Shown here: one piece after another, positions 27,401-39,703 of the stretch | How positions within the stretch are numbered: the stretch's first letter is position 1 | Layout of the letters: every line of letters begins with the position of its first letter | Assembly: GCA_037389465.1 (NCBI GenBank) | Contig: JAZARR010000032.1 | Span: 1-64,000, forward strand | Source: Baylisascaris procyonis | Lineage: Eukaryota > Nematoda > Chromadorea > Rhabditida > Ascarididae | Direction of reading: 5' to 3' | Length of the DNA: 64,000 nt | Translations under genes and position numbers: made by a program | Notes under the pieces: model-generated | Told to the model about the DNA's origin: nothing | What the model saw: only the letters and a program-made list of their open reading frames with translations | The model's database searches: none

Positions 27401-30400
27401 AATGCAAGTCATCGCGACTCGCTATTTAAAGAGATGCTTGCTTGTTGTTCATTTTCATTGGTACAACCTGTCACCCTTGAATATCTGCTCGACTATTCTC
27501 CATTTCTCGCCAATTCACTTTCTTCACGATTCGCTCTTCTACAGGCCATGTAATATTCTTCCATGTTTCGATTCTAGTGCTTGTGAGATTCTCACCGAGA
27601 CTGTCATGGCTAGATTTGCATAACACTTTATCGTGCTATATAGTTCATCTTAAACACTAAGTGTTCGTTCGGAAATATTATACCTATTTTTGGCTTTATA
27701 CTCTAACCGTTTCAGGAATATTATCTGAGAATTAGCTGTAGAGTATTGCCTAAAATATACATAAGTGCGCTTATTTACGTATATATTAGATATGTATGCA
27801 TTCATAAATATTTATACTTATATTATGCATATATACATGACTACAGGTTTATGTACATCTTATATACATGCATATACGATGTATATGTTTGGCGCATGTG
27901 TATTTATATCCTTATATAGAGGCTTATATCTGCATGCACATGTATTATGCATATCCATTTCACCTCATTATCCCTATTCCTCTTCTCCACTCCTTTTCTG
28001 AAGCCATTATCCTGCCCGATATTATTAGCAACATGTTTGAATTTTAAAGGTATGAGCATGCGATTCCAATGGCGAAATACGAAAGTCAATATAGAAGTCT
28101 TTTGGCGCAGTTCGGTGGTCAAGTCAATATGTATTTCAATGACTCTCCAGCAATGTATTCTACTGAATCACAGAACTTCCTCATGCCTAAAGTCGAAACT
28201 CAACCATCAACAAGGTTGTTGTTTCTTATATTTATACATATAGAGAGTCAAGATGTAACTGCTTGCACAGAGTGGTCACTAATTAATCAATTGAGATGAC
28301 CGCAAATCATGTTTTGTTGAAGTGGCATGGTCATCTAGATTGTTGTTGAGGATCATTTCCTAAAGAAGTGGAAATAACGCTCATAATAAGAATGTTATTT
28401 TAAACCTATTGAAATTTCGAGTTGTTTCTTACTATTTTGTAAGCAAAGTGTATTAATCTCTGTTTGCTTTCCAGCGTTTCTGCAAATATCTTCAAACGTC
28501 ATCTCATAGGTATGATCGGAAAGGAAAAAGCCTGAAGGATACTCATCCTGTACAAGTTTTATTACGATGTCTTCAACTACTTTCTTTCATGGGTCTTTCC
28601 CATCTGGAAATAACTGATTGAGTTCTCTGGTGAGAGCAATGATTATTCATCTGTAGGATTGCTGAAGCCCGTAGTATCTTGCCCTAGCGGAGGCTACCGG
28701 CGGTGGCGTTTATGTTGATGATCTTCCTGTGCACGCTTTTCATATTGTATCATTGACTATCTTCTACAGAAATGTCAGCCAATACATTTTAAGAGGAATA
28801 GTCACTTCAAATGTTGAAGCATATGAGTCGCTAAAGTCTTTTACAGCCATCTTCGATGTGATGATGAAAACATACAAGATCTTGGTGAGGAGGAGGAGGT
28901 GCGTGGGGCTCAGAACGGTGGTGGAGGGCAAACGATTTACGGAGAAGATAGTGGGCAGCCTCCTATAATTGGAGCATCGACCACCGAAGAAGTAGTAAGT
29001 ACACTGATTAGTGTTTAGTCAACTGAACTAAACTTATTAGTGTAGTTCAGCAGGTTTATTATTCGATAGTCACATTGCTCATTCACAATGTCCCACAAAA
29101 CGTGGTCCATCTATAGTTGTTGTATCCTCGCATCATGAATACTTATGAGAGATTTTTGGACGAAGGGCAGTAATCTCCTGGCTAAGCAAGGAGGAAAGCG
29201 AGGATTAGTTTTTGGTTTGGATTCGCACATGAGGTTAGTGGTAATTAACCCCATTATCTCGAAGATTGATGCTTTTTTATGGTCAAAAGGTGATTAATAG
29301 TATCAGCCTTGGTGTTTCTTTCTTGTGGTTGATAATCTTAGAGAGTATGGGAGATGAAATCTAACTTCGAAATTCAAGTTCAAAGAAAACTAAGTTTTGC
29401 CATTTGTCGATCATTTAAACGCGATGCTGCTCATCACTAATCAGAACTTAAAATGACTCATTACAAACAGAATTTATATAAACGGGCATTTATCCACTTG
29501 CTTCAAGTAATTGAATCGAGATCCTCTAATCCAATTCATCAAGTTTTTATTCTATTATGGCAATGGATTTTATTTTAGTTAGTGTCAGTTGTTTATCGAA
29601 TTAAAATAACATCACACACGTTTTATAATGCGCTCAAATTCCTTTTTTTATTTTATTTTTTATTTTTTTAATTTGTCAAATAAGTTTTGTTCATGTTCTA
29701 TGGCGATGAATAATGCGCATATCTGTCATTAGAATTCGCCAAAAAATTTATTCCCATAGCGTTAAAAATTTGCATATTATTTCTCAATTTGGTTTATTAT
29801 TTTTTCTTTTTCGTTATAAATTTTTTATTGAATAAAATTTAATTTAATGGGATTTATGTAAAATATATGATGCAAAATGTAATACATTCGTTTTGAACCT
29901 TTCAATAAATAAATATTCGCAAATTGAATCGTTTTCAAAAAATGTTCTCGTTGTTCCCATCGTTGACGTTCACAGGCAATGGCATGTTGAGAGAAAAGAT
30001 TGAGTGTTCACCTTGCAATTCAAATAAAGAATTGCCTAGACTCCTTGCAAAGAATCATAAAGAAGGTAGTAAAAAGACCTCAATATTTCGTACTTTGCCG
30101 AAAATCTTTGTGTTGCCTGCCTGATGTCTTCTGTTGCGATATTCTTGTAAATGATGAAGCGATCTCGTTTAATGAGTCACTTCCTATATTTACTTAGGCT
30201 TAGGCTTAGGCTTAGGCCTAGGCTTTGGCTTTGGCTTTGGCTTTGGCTTTAGCCTAGGCTTAGGCTTAGGGCTTGGGCTTAGACTTAGGCTTAAAAACTG
30301 ATCGTCACAGTTTAAACTGAATTTTTTCAAGTTGAATCCACGTGGAAACTCTGAATCACCTCGACCAGCGTTGAAGCTAAGAATACAGCTCAACTCGTTG

Positions 30401-33400
30401 AACGTTATGAATCGTAAAAATAGACTTCTTGGTAAGTATCGCATTTAATTTATTTCCTGGTTTATAGCAAAGCAAATCACGAGAATTTCATGTTTATAGG
30501 TGTATACTTAGGCATCCGTCTATCGTGAAGCGCTAGTGTTAAAGTTGAGAGATTTGACAGGTATGATGATCACATTAGGATAGCCTTTTATTGCGTTGTT
30601 CAATTTCGTCTATGAATGTCTGAAAGGATTACAGACATTCAAAGATGTGTAATAGTTGTGTGGATCTTATGTCTATGACGTTTTCATTTTATATCAATCA
30701 AGTCATAAAAAAGCGATCTTTTCTCCAGGAAATTGGGACGGGTAACAACGTTTAATTGAAATGTAAAGTTTTAACTAATCAATTGGTTGGTTAGATGGGC
30801 AAAACGTAAGAGCATACTTTTTATCAACGCGTATGCCAACCAGTCTTTTGATATGTTGGAATTATTAGCAGAATCTAAGAGAGGAAACGGCGTTAGAAAT
30901 TTGGATGTTTTTTGATACCTTTCTCTACATTCCGCTTAATGTGATATGCTGCTGTGGTTCGTTTTTTTTTTCGGAAGTTGATTGATCTGTATTAAAACTG
31001 GTTTATGTTGGATGATAATGTCTAGTCGAAGTGGAAGCGGCTGTCCATCTGGGGCCGGGATCAAGGCAGACCCATCTCCATATGTTCATGGTCGAACCTA
31101 GTTTCGATTTTGCGTCGATGAGAGTGGGCTTTCACCCTTGTGCAAAATAATATGTCGATTCCATTAGCAGTCCTTGTAATCATGCTTGGGATAAACGACG
31201 CATCCATTGAAATCGATACACTACTCTGGATCCAGTTATTTGTATTGGAATGGATTCAATTTCTTTTGTGTTCATCGTAAGTTCTGAAGGAAATCATTGA
31301 AGGGAGCCTTTGAAATTTTTGCTGCGAAGCTTCTTAGATCTTCTTTACGTACGTCGAAATTTGTAGTATGTAAAAAGTTTTGGCGTTTTTTCTTTATCGA
31401 AGTTTCTTTACCCGGAATGATTGTCGTTGAAAATTTGAAGGGAAATCGTCAGTATCATCGGGTCGTCATAAACTCTATCGTAAATCAGTATCAACAGCGA
31501 ATCAAATGTTGGCAAAGCGAAGGGGTCGCCCACCGAAAAGTCGTGCAGCATATATGCACGTTGATGTGACGCATAATGAGGACGAACTTGGCGAGCATTT
31601 CTTTCCGGATTGCGGTCTCGAAATAACCGATCAGGTGCACACTTCCGTTGTCACAGTGAAGAATAGAAAATTCAAGTGCTAAGAAGGAAACGTCCCTTTT
31701 CCGACCTCATTTTTTTCTTTAGCACAAACGGAAAGCGGTTTGAATCGTGATAGTTTTTGGGAAATTATTTCTTTTATGGAATGTACGAACTGATTTTCTG
31801 TAGAACCTTTTTGGTATGGCTAAGTTTGGGCAGTCAAGTCATTATCGAACATATTCTTCCACTTAAAACGGATAGTTTCTTTATACTTGTTGAGGAGGTA
31901 TTCTCATGTTGTTATTTTTCTTATTTTGATACTTAAATAGATATTTAAGCACTTTTTTGTGCTTTATAAGTGATTATGTAGCGCGTTGCTATTTGCGAGG
32001 TGTAAATTTCTTCAATGGTACTCAAAAGAGTTCCAGAATGTGAGAACTTGCGATAAGAGTATTTAATTTATTTAAGTTATTGCAGTATTTGATTTATTTG
32101 TTTTTTCGTTATTTATTTATTTGCTAGTAGAGCGCAGTTTTTTTGGAGATGTTTTTAAATTATGCCTTTCAAAATTGTTTAGCTGTCAGCAGCTGCATGC
32201 AAATTTTGTAACGCAGCAGATGCATTCGACTGTGGCCTTAAATATTTGCTTCTATAGGAATGATACTTATTTTTATATCTCCCGCTATATGAATGGGACT
32301 TCAAATAAATAAGTAAATAAATAAATAGATAAATAAATATCTAGGTTGAAAGGAAATGTGTTTATTAAAAAACGAATAAATAAAACCTGTAACATAGGCG
32401 GAAATGAAAGCTTCATTTCTCGAAAAGTTGTGCATCGTCAAGCACTAGTTAAGAATGCTATCGTATGTATGAGAGCTGTATGTGCCTTTACATGAGGATG
32501 TACTCATTACTTCCAGCAACCGCTTGAGGATTTCGCTTGCGATCTTCAAACGCTAAACACTATATAATAGTAGCCAATAATATTGAAATGTTCTAGAAAG
32601 AGAATTAGCGTCGTGTTGTAGCTACTGATACAATATGGTTGTTAGGGTGTGTTCGACGAAGAGGACGAAGTGGATCCATTATCGCAACCGGATGAATCAG
32701 AAGGTGAGGCTGAGGTGGACGGTGGAATACCTGTGGAGAAGCCATTCAAATGTAACTATTGTTGCTATAGAGGCACCTCAGAACGGCGTGTCAAAAATCA
32801 TACAACGCGTGCACACGCAAGGGATATTGTACATGTGTGCTCATTATGTGTCTTCGAATGTCGATGGAATCGTGAATATTATAATCACATGAGGAGTCAT
32901 TTTCCGGTGAGTATAGATTGTTGTTTCTTTATTGGAGGTGAGGGGTTATTGCTATAGCATGATCGGTGATGAGTCTCAATGAATTAATTTGGCGATTATG
33001 CGGCTTGTGCATGTTATTCGCCGCTTATCGCTTTTATAGTGCAATAGCGCTAAGCAAACGGTTTGCAGGGTGCACCGTTCCAATGTGATCTCTGCGAATA
33101 CAGTGTCGATCGAATACAACTTCTTCTATCGCATCGACTTACCCATAGTGAGTTTGTAGATTTTAATAGCTCATTCCGAATTCTTGTCGACTAATTATAA
33201 GCCATAGTTTTGAATAAGTTTAGGCTGATGACTGATCAAATCAGCGTTCGTTTTCATATTGCTAAGTATTAAGCTGATTGCTAACACGATTTATTTTATT
33301 CAGAAGCAGTGTTTCTTCTGAAGTGATTAAACCTGTTCTAAAGTTGGCATAAGAAATCGTGCACAGTGAGATAATAGAGGTGCCACATTCTGTTCTTCCT

Positions 33401-36400
33401 GTTTACTCAGTTTAGGGGCATTAGACATTGGCTATTACGGTCATTCCGTCACACCGTTGGTGGGGAATTTAGCAAATCGAAAGACATTGAAAGAAACTTG
33501 TTTCTTAAGATGCGGAGTTAGTAGTGTATTTGTTAATACATATATGCAAATACTAGGGAAATGGTCGCTCGAAGAACAATGAGGGAGGGATATAGCTATG
33601 AAGCCATTTCCGCATCGAGCTCGTTGCTGGAAGCGTTCATCGAGCATTTTAAATATAAACTAACGAGTTTTCATCTTTCACTTTTGTTTGGTGGTAAAGA
33701 ATATTGTCATTATTTAACAACTAAATCCTGATGCTATTTTTGCAATGTAGTTATATCTTTCAAAGATTAGAATTGATGGACTTGAGTAATGAGTGTTGTT
33801 TCAGCCGATGAACGACCTTTCAAATGTACCTTATGCGAGTACAAATGTCGTTCGAAGAGCAATCTTATAAGCCATGTACGTAGTCATACTGGGGAGAAGC
33901 CATTCCATTGCGCTGAGTGTGGCCGTGGTTTTGCCATCAAGAGTACACTTGACCAACATATTGCTGCGCACTCTGAAACTCGGTGATTTCTCTTATCGAT
34001 AATCAAAGTTCACTAGAAATTAGCATTTAATCATTGTTAAGATTTTTACCATTTTATAGGAACCGACAAGTCTCTCGGGAGCATGTAGAAACTTTCATAT
34101 TAATCCATCTTTAGAATTGTTTTTTGCTAGATTTTAGGCGGATATTGCTTTGTTTAGCTTTTTTTTCGAACGATGAAACGTCAAATGAAATACTCCAAAT
34201 CCTTTAAAACTGCCCTTTTTTTCTAAAGGTTTGTTGATCGCTCTTCTTTATTTTTTAGAGCGCATTTAAATTCTGATGTATACATCCGTCCCAATATGTT
34301 TTCATCTCTCGATTGTGCACTTTTGATAGTCTCATATTTTGAAGAAAAGCGACCATTGACGAAATGTTACAACTTTTAATTTCCTTTAAGATCGCTACCC
34401 TCCCGCTTATATTCCTTAGTAGTTCGTTATCATTTCCTTTTAGCGAACTTGTCAACTCATTTTTTAAAGGCATCGCTCGTCGACGTATTCTGTTGTCTTC
34501 TTTCAAATCGTGTCTTTAATATTGCAGTAATCGTTGCAGAATTCATAGTTTTTTTATTATAATTAATGTATTATTGTTCAGACCGTTTCAATGTCCACAT
34601 TGTGACTTCTCAACGAAATATCAAAGTCATTTGATTTCGCATCGACGAATTCACTCTGGTGATGTATTCCATTGCCATTATGAAGATTGCACATATTCGT
34701 CTCCGAAGAAAAGTCAACTTGCTGCACATTTGAGGTATTTGTTCATCTCGTAGGCGTTCGTCATCTTATCTTAAGACAACTCTGTGAATGGATGTCTTGT
34801 AGAACAACTAACACAAATATTGCTGTTGTTTATTTTATTAATAACAGTTCTTGAAAAAGCGTACTGTATTGAGCATGCAGTTTAAGGATTTGTTAGGAAG
34901 CTGGTTAACTGTAAATGGACACACCTTTTTGAAACACCATTTGCAAATGGTGTCTTTGGATCATTCTTGGGATTAAATTTTGAAATCATCCCGTCGCCTT
35001 TCGAACAATTCCGATCGTAAATGGTGAGCACTCAAATTCACAGTCAACACTGATGTGCTAAACTTATCTCCACTGTAAGCGTTGTATATTTCAGCGTAGC
35101 AAGTTCGTAGAAGGCGATGGAGAATAAAAAGTATTTTGTTTTGAAGTTCGTGAAGACTGTTGTTGAGGATGTTGTTGACCACAAATCTTTTAGTCACTTT
35201 ACGGAACGGGTTTAGTTTTGGAATTTATCTGAAACACGCCGTCTCATGTTTAGCGCTTCTTTACCACCTGATTGGGTAATTTTGGTAAAGAATATTAAGT
35301 TTTTTTCTGATTATTGCATAGGACCCTTGCAATCGATAATGTGAAAGGTTTGTAACTCAGTAGAGCATCCATGTAGAGACTCACTGAGTATAGACAAAGC
35401 GCTAATTTCGATTTTTGCAGAACGCATTTGGCGGTACGTGCACATCAATGCAAAATTTGCAATCGTTCATTCATCGAGAAATCCCATCTGGTTCGGCATG
35501 AAAGGATTCACCTCGAAGATAAACCATTCAAGTGTGTCATTATTTTCATTTTTTACAGCTTCATTTTATTCTTTAGTAATTAGCAATAACAGTAGACTTT
35601 TAGTTTTTGTTTGTGCTAGAATAAAGAAAACTTCCCAAGCAAAGAAATAAAGGCGTTACACTGTGACGAAGCGTTATCGTAGATGCAATAATCATCATTA
35701 CGAAATGATGAATCATCCGTCTCGCAATCGAGTGTTGCCAAGCAGCAAGTTGGATGTCCTAAAAGATTTAGCAGTGGTTACCAGGCAGTGCATTTTGCAC
35801 TCGCAGCAGTGATTTTCGGGTAGTTTTTAAAAAGATTTTTTTTAAATTGAGGATGCGACACTTCGCTTTCCATATCTGGCGGTGGTGCGGTTGTTGGTTG
35901 TGATGTTGTGCATTTATTTCGAACTGCTTTGTTGCGATTGTTGAGTCTCTGAGTAAACGAGTCAGTTAATGTGGCTTAGGTGTGACAACTGTGATTATGC
36001 ATCATCACGGCGTGACAAGCTTAAAGAACACATTCAAAAGCATCACAGTAGTGCAACGACCGCTAAACAGCACCGTCGACGATATCGGAGAGCTAAACAA
36101 TTGGCACAACTCGCCGCACAGGCCAAAGTTTGTTGTTCCCTTGTCTGGGGTTGCTATTTTATTGCTTTTCATCGATCGTATGTTTCGTTTCCGTTCGCGA
36201 TCTTAAGTAGGTCGTGGCAAATTGCAAGTACAAGTGCTCAAGGATATGATACTATTAGTTCTATAGACACTATAGTATTTTTTAATATTTCTTTTCGCTT
36301 TTATTTGATAAACCTTTGAAAACAAAAACACTAGAATCTTTCTGCACTATAATTGCAATGTAATAGTGGGATCTCAGATTTCGTGGTTATGACGTTTAGA

Positions 36401-38065
36401 AGGGTAGAAGATATTTCAATTTCACAGGTGGTTGAAGTTTTTCTTGCTCACATTGCTTTCGAAAGGACAGCACCTATCACCAGTTTATCAGCTCAGCATA
36501 ATAGTACTAATTAAGAAATATCGAGTTCATCGTTTTTATAGTTATTCTTCGAAGTTTTAAACCATTTTTTTCCTTGAAAGGTGCAGCCAAATTTCGACGC
36601 AATGTTTCGACCGATTCAATCTTCGGAACTGGTGGACAACTCGCCGAATAGTTTGCCATCGACTGTGATGCATACAGACAATTCTACGGATTTTGTGCTT
36701 TCCGAAATGGGTAACATGGCAAACGATAATCAGACTATGGCCCCACAGGGACCGCAACAGCATCAACAAGGACAGCAGCAGGTGCCTGCCTTATTTTTCG
36801 CCCGAAATATATTCAGACTGGGCATTGATCGAGGTTGAATGCTTTAGTAATTGAATGCTGTTGATTTCTTACTAGGTCTAGGTCAAGCATGATTTATGGT
36901 CATGTTGTATGGCGATTGATTATTTCACCCAGATCTGTGGTGATTTGGGTCAATTGCCACTCATTTTATAGTGATATTTGTATTTTTGAATAGTTAATGT
37001 TTCGGACGCAATGATTTGTCTGTGATGCAGATAATGCTGGATTTTGCATCAATAAATACAATGGGTAACGTGACAGTGACGGGACGTCCATCATCAGCAA
37101 TGTTGCCACACACCTCAGCGATCAACCTTTCACCGACGATGAGTCTGAATCTGCATCTTGGTAAGTCTGTTGTTCGCAGTAGGGGCTATTTGTATGCATT
37201 ACCTGCTGCTTGTTGGTGTAATTGTTGGTTTTGATCGTTCACAGAATAGAATTTGTTTATTTTCGACCAAAGAAAACGGCACTCATTAGGGCCTCAAAAG
37301 AAATCATTATTTAGTATTTTAATTAACCTTTTAGGTTAACCTGCATCTGTGGGGATATTATCTTCTAATGAACTCTTAAGCTAAGGAATATGTTTCGTGT
37401 TTGAGTCGATTGGATATATTAAGTTTCACTGCGTTTTCATAAATTCTCAGTCGATGCCGGATATTTAGTTCCCAGTTCGTTTCTGAGCATTTACGCAACT
37501 TGTCCACTTGCTTGGAGGAGAGGGGAGAGGCAACGTGAAATTTTCAGAATCACCTCTATATGAGCCAGACGACGCATTTATTTACTTATGTTTTGTTATA
37601 GCTCAGCTGTCGTTGTCGGTCGAAGTGAAGTGGTATAATAGATGCTGATTTCATACCTTCCGGCTGTTCTAATCGTTACATCGTTTGGCTTAGTGTATCA
37701 GCGTTATTCAGTTAGATATTTCAGAGGCAAATTTACGATAACCACAGCACACCTATGCGAATTCGTTGCGTTCTTTTTGAAACGATAGCCTAGTTTATTA
37801 TCTTGTAGGAGGTGGAGATACCCCGCTAATGGGTGGCAGTAAGGACGTAACATTAGGAGGTGCGATGGTTGATTCGCCGATCGATTCCCTACGGACGCCG
37901 GTGCCACGCAGCCCACATAGTGTCACTCTTCAGTCTGTGGTCGATCCGTTCGGAAGTTCACCAGTTGGTGCCCAGGATCTACAGCGACCAATGAGTTTAC
38001 CACCATATGGTGCTCAACAACCATCCAATGTTGGAAACCAGCCGGGTTCCCCGTGGGGATGGTAA
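24418..38065 (+). CDS. eor-1: BTB and nine-C2H2-zinc-finger transcription factor, EOR-1 (PLZF-like)
   Basis: Nuclear transcription regulator; in C. elegans EOR-1 acts downstream of Ras/ERK and Wnt signalling. Exons: 24418-24657, 25444-25566, 26459-26715, 28050-28214, 28475-28509, 28688-28746, 28847-28994, 30332-30431, 31441-31634, 32646-32906, 33069-33147, 33805-33982, 34582-34734, 35421-35531, 35980-36127, 36581-36781, 37031-37160, 37809-38065; about 945 residues, close to the worm protein. A BTB domain fills exons 1-3 ([35 protein letters not shown]). Then follow acidic and low-complexity segments, an AT-hook-like [10 protein letters not shown] in exon 9, nine zinc fingers in exons 10-15, and a Gln/Pro/Ser-rich tail ending PGSPWGW. 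Finger 7 has an unusual C-x4-C spacing (FHCHYEDC). All junctions except exon 6/7 are phase-compatible. The BTB plus nine-finger layout is that of PLZF/EOR-1; orthology is inferred from it. Confidence 0.94.
25593..25656. repeat. Perfect 21-bp inverted repeat plus a third direct copy
   Basis: In eor-1 intron 2, 27 bases after the donor. The arms 25593-25613 and 25621-25641 are exact reverse complements around a 7-base loop. The segment 25602-25620 is then repeated directly at 25638-25656. It would form a stable hairpin in the pre-mRNA. It could be a small foldback element or a local template-switch product. Confidence 0.85.
27760..27960. repeat. Low-complexity ATATACAT-rich tract
   Basis: In eor-1 intron 3, a run rich in atat, tacata and tgcata steps with no clean period. 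No coding or structural role can be assigned. Apparent open frames across it are compositional. Confidence 0.5.
30194..30293 (+). repeat. Interstitial telomere-like repeat with TTTGGC variants
   Basis: Lies in eor-1 intron 7, ending 38 bases before exon 8. It starts with TTAGGC units, then a GGCCTAGG flip, then about five TTTGGC-type units, a GCCTAGG flip, and more TTAGGC units with GGGC variants. The G-rich strand is the plus strand, opposite to the inward part of the terminal telomere. Degeneracy shows it is not a recent exact copy of the telomere. Confidence 0.93.
32303..32340 (+). repeat. (AAAT)n microsatellite
   Basis: A short run of AAATA-type units with single-base variants (one aagt, one agat) in eor-1 intron 9. 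It is a simple repeat only. Confidence 0.8.
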
Positions 38066-39449
38066 CGTCATAACTGTGGATCAGCACCATTTGTGTTTAT
38101 GCACAGGCTAATGCAAGTGGAATAGCTGTGGTAAGTAGATCGATATGAACGATTGCTAAAGAGCTCTTTATGGCTGTCCGCTTATGCCGCAGTGATTTTT
38201 CTTCGAATAATTATGCAAGAAGTTTTCCTTGACAGTGTGGATGTAAATCGCTTTTATTGGTTCATGTTGGTCATAGTGATTGCGGCGGGTAATACCACAA
38301 TGATCCACTTCCCAGTTTCTGATATAACAATTAGTTAATAAGGTTCGATGATGGTCGCCTTATATCTTTACTGATGAATATTTCATTTATTTATGACGCC
38401 CTTGCAAATATTTATTCAAGCTTGGTTCGTTTTTTATTTTATCGTTGGGTGACATGGTCCGTTTCCATATAAATCTATTGATCTCTTCATTTGGTTTTTA
38501 GGAGCGGGTTGATGTGGCCATGTTGGCAGACTTGATTGCTATCCTTCATATTGCAGAGTTGCGTTTGAACCTCTGATTAGCAAACGTATATGATAAAGGC
38601 TTTAAATCTGGCACCGATTTTGGTGATTTTAACGTCTTATTGTTGAAAACTCTTATTACATGACAGGGGAGATTCAGTGTTTCCCTACAAAAGAAGAGAA
38701 GGGATAAAAGATTTTTTTCGTTGGCTAAAATGATATAATTGAGATGAAGCGGCCATTATACCGATGAAAATGTCCCGATATGCGGATCTTTTGAGAGTAT
38801 GACTAACCGTCTCAATGAAATCTAAATCGTGAATAGACTTCCAATCGATTTTTTCGATAATTGAGTGCTGGATACTCTTGAAGTGTCGTTTAAAGTTGGT
38901 GCTTAAAGTGGGTGTTTTATTGGGATAGGGGAGTCACTTGGTGAGGAGGCATTTCGATATAGCGCTTATATGTATTCAGGCATATTTATTTGGTTCCACT
39001 GTTCTTTGCACTATAAAGTGCTTATATTTTCATTCCCTGTTTTTCCTGTATATATGTGGCGCCTTCTGATCTGAATAATCTTCTGTCTTTTTATATCTTT
39101 AGTGCATGTTGCAGAGATTGCTGATTTCCTTCCGGTTTCTTAGCTCGAATGGTTCGAGGAACAGAGTACGGAGTGACTTAACTTTTTAAGTGTTTAAGCC
39201 CTTAGTTTCTAGCTAGTTCATCATTCAGTTGTTATGTTTATTTCGATTTTGTAGGCTTTATTATGTTTTCGCGTCTGTTTTTAAAATTTTTGTGCCATTT
39301 AGAGTGGCGATATAATATTGCTTTGAATTTCTGTGCGCCTTTGCAAATTGGCCGTGCAAAAGCGTATCATCCACCCACACTTATGGGTGTGTAGGTGGTT
39401 TATGAGTCTGCGATTGGCGTTTTCAACTCAAAACTCGTTGAAGTTAGAG

Positions 39450-39703
39450 GTACGCAATTTGATGCTTATGATGCACCCCGCAAGATAGCCTATACGTGAG
39501 ATATTTCATGCTGACGCATCAACTTGCGAATAAGGCGTACGCATTTCAAAACATCAAAAACTTGGATGCATTTTACACCGGTTGGAGCATAGAAAGACGG
39601 GTCCCTTGTTGAATTTTTCTGCGAATAGTCGTGTCATTTTAAATACGAAGATACTATTCTAGTATAGTGTTCAGCCTTTTACCATCTAACCGGTGTAAAA
39701 TGC
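39450..39703. repeat. MITE-like inverted-repeat element
   Basis: Two nested inverted repeats sit side by side. The outer right pair is an exact 16-bp match between 39568-39583 and the reverse complement of 39688-39703 (core acaccggtt), bounding a 136-bp segment. Just left of it, 39453-39465 and 39516-39528 form a 13-bp inverted repeat with one mismatch. There is no coding capacity. The shape fits a small non-autonomous DNA element or foldback. I could not identify target-site duplications with confidence. Confidence 0.6.

Noticed and set aside
30190..30444. Minus-strand frame with Pro-Lys repeats
   Set aside because: The repeats are the interstitial telomere-like island read in frame; the remainder is antisense to eor-1 exon 8.
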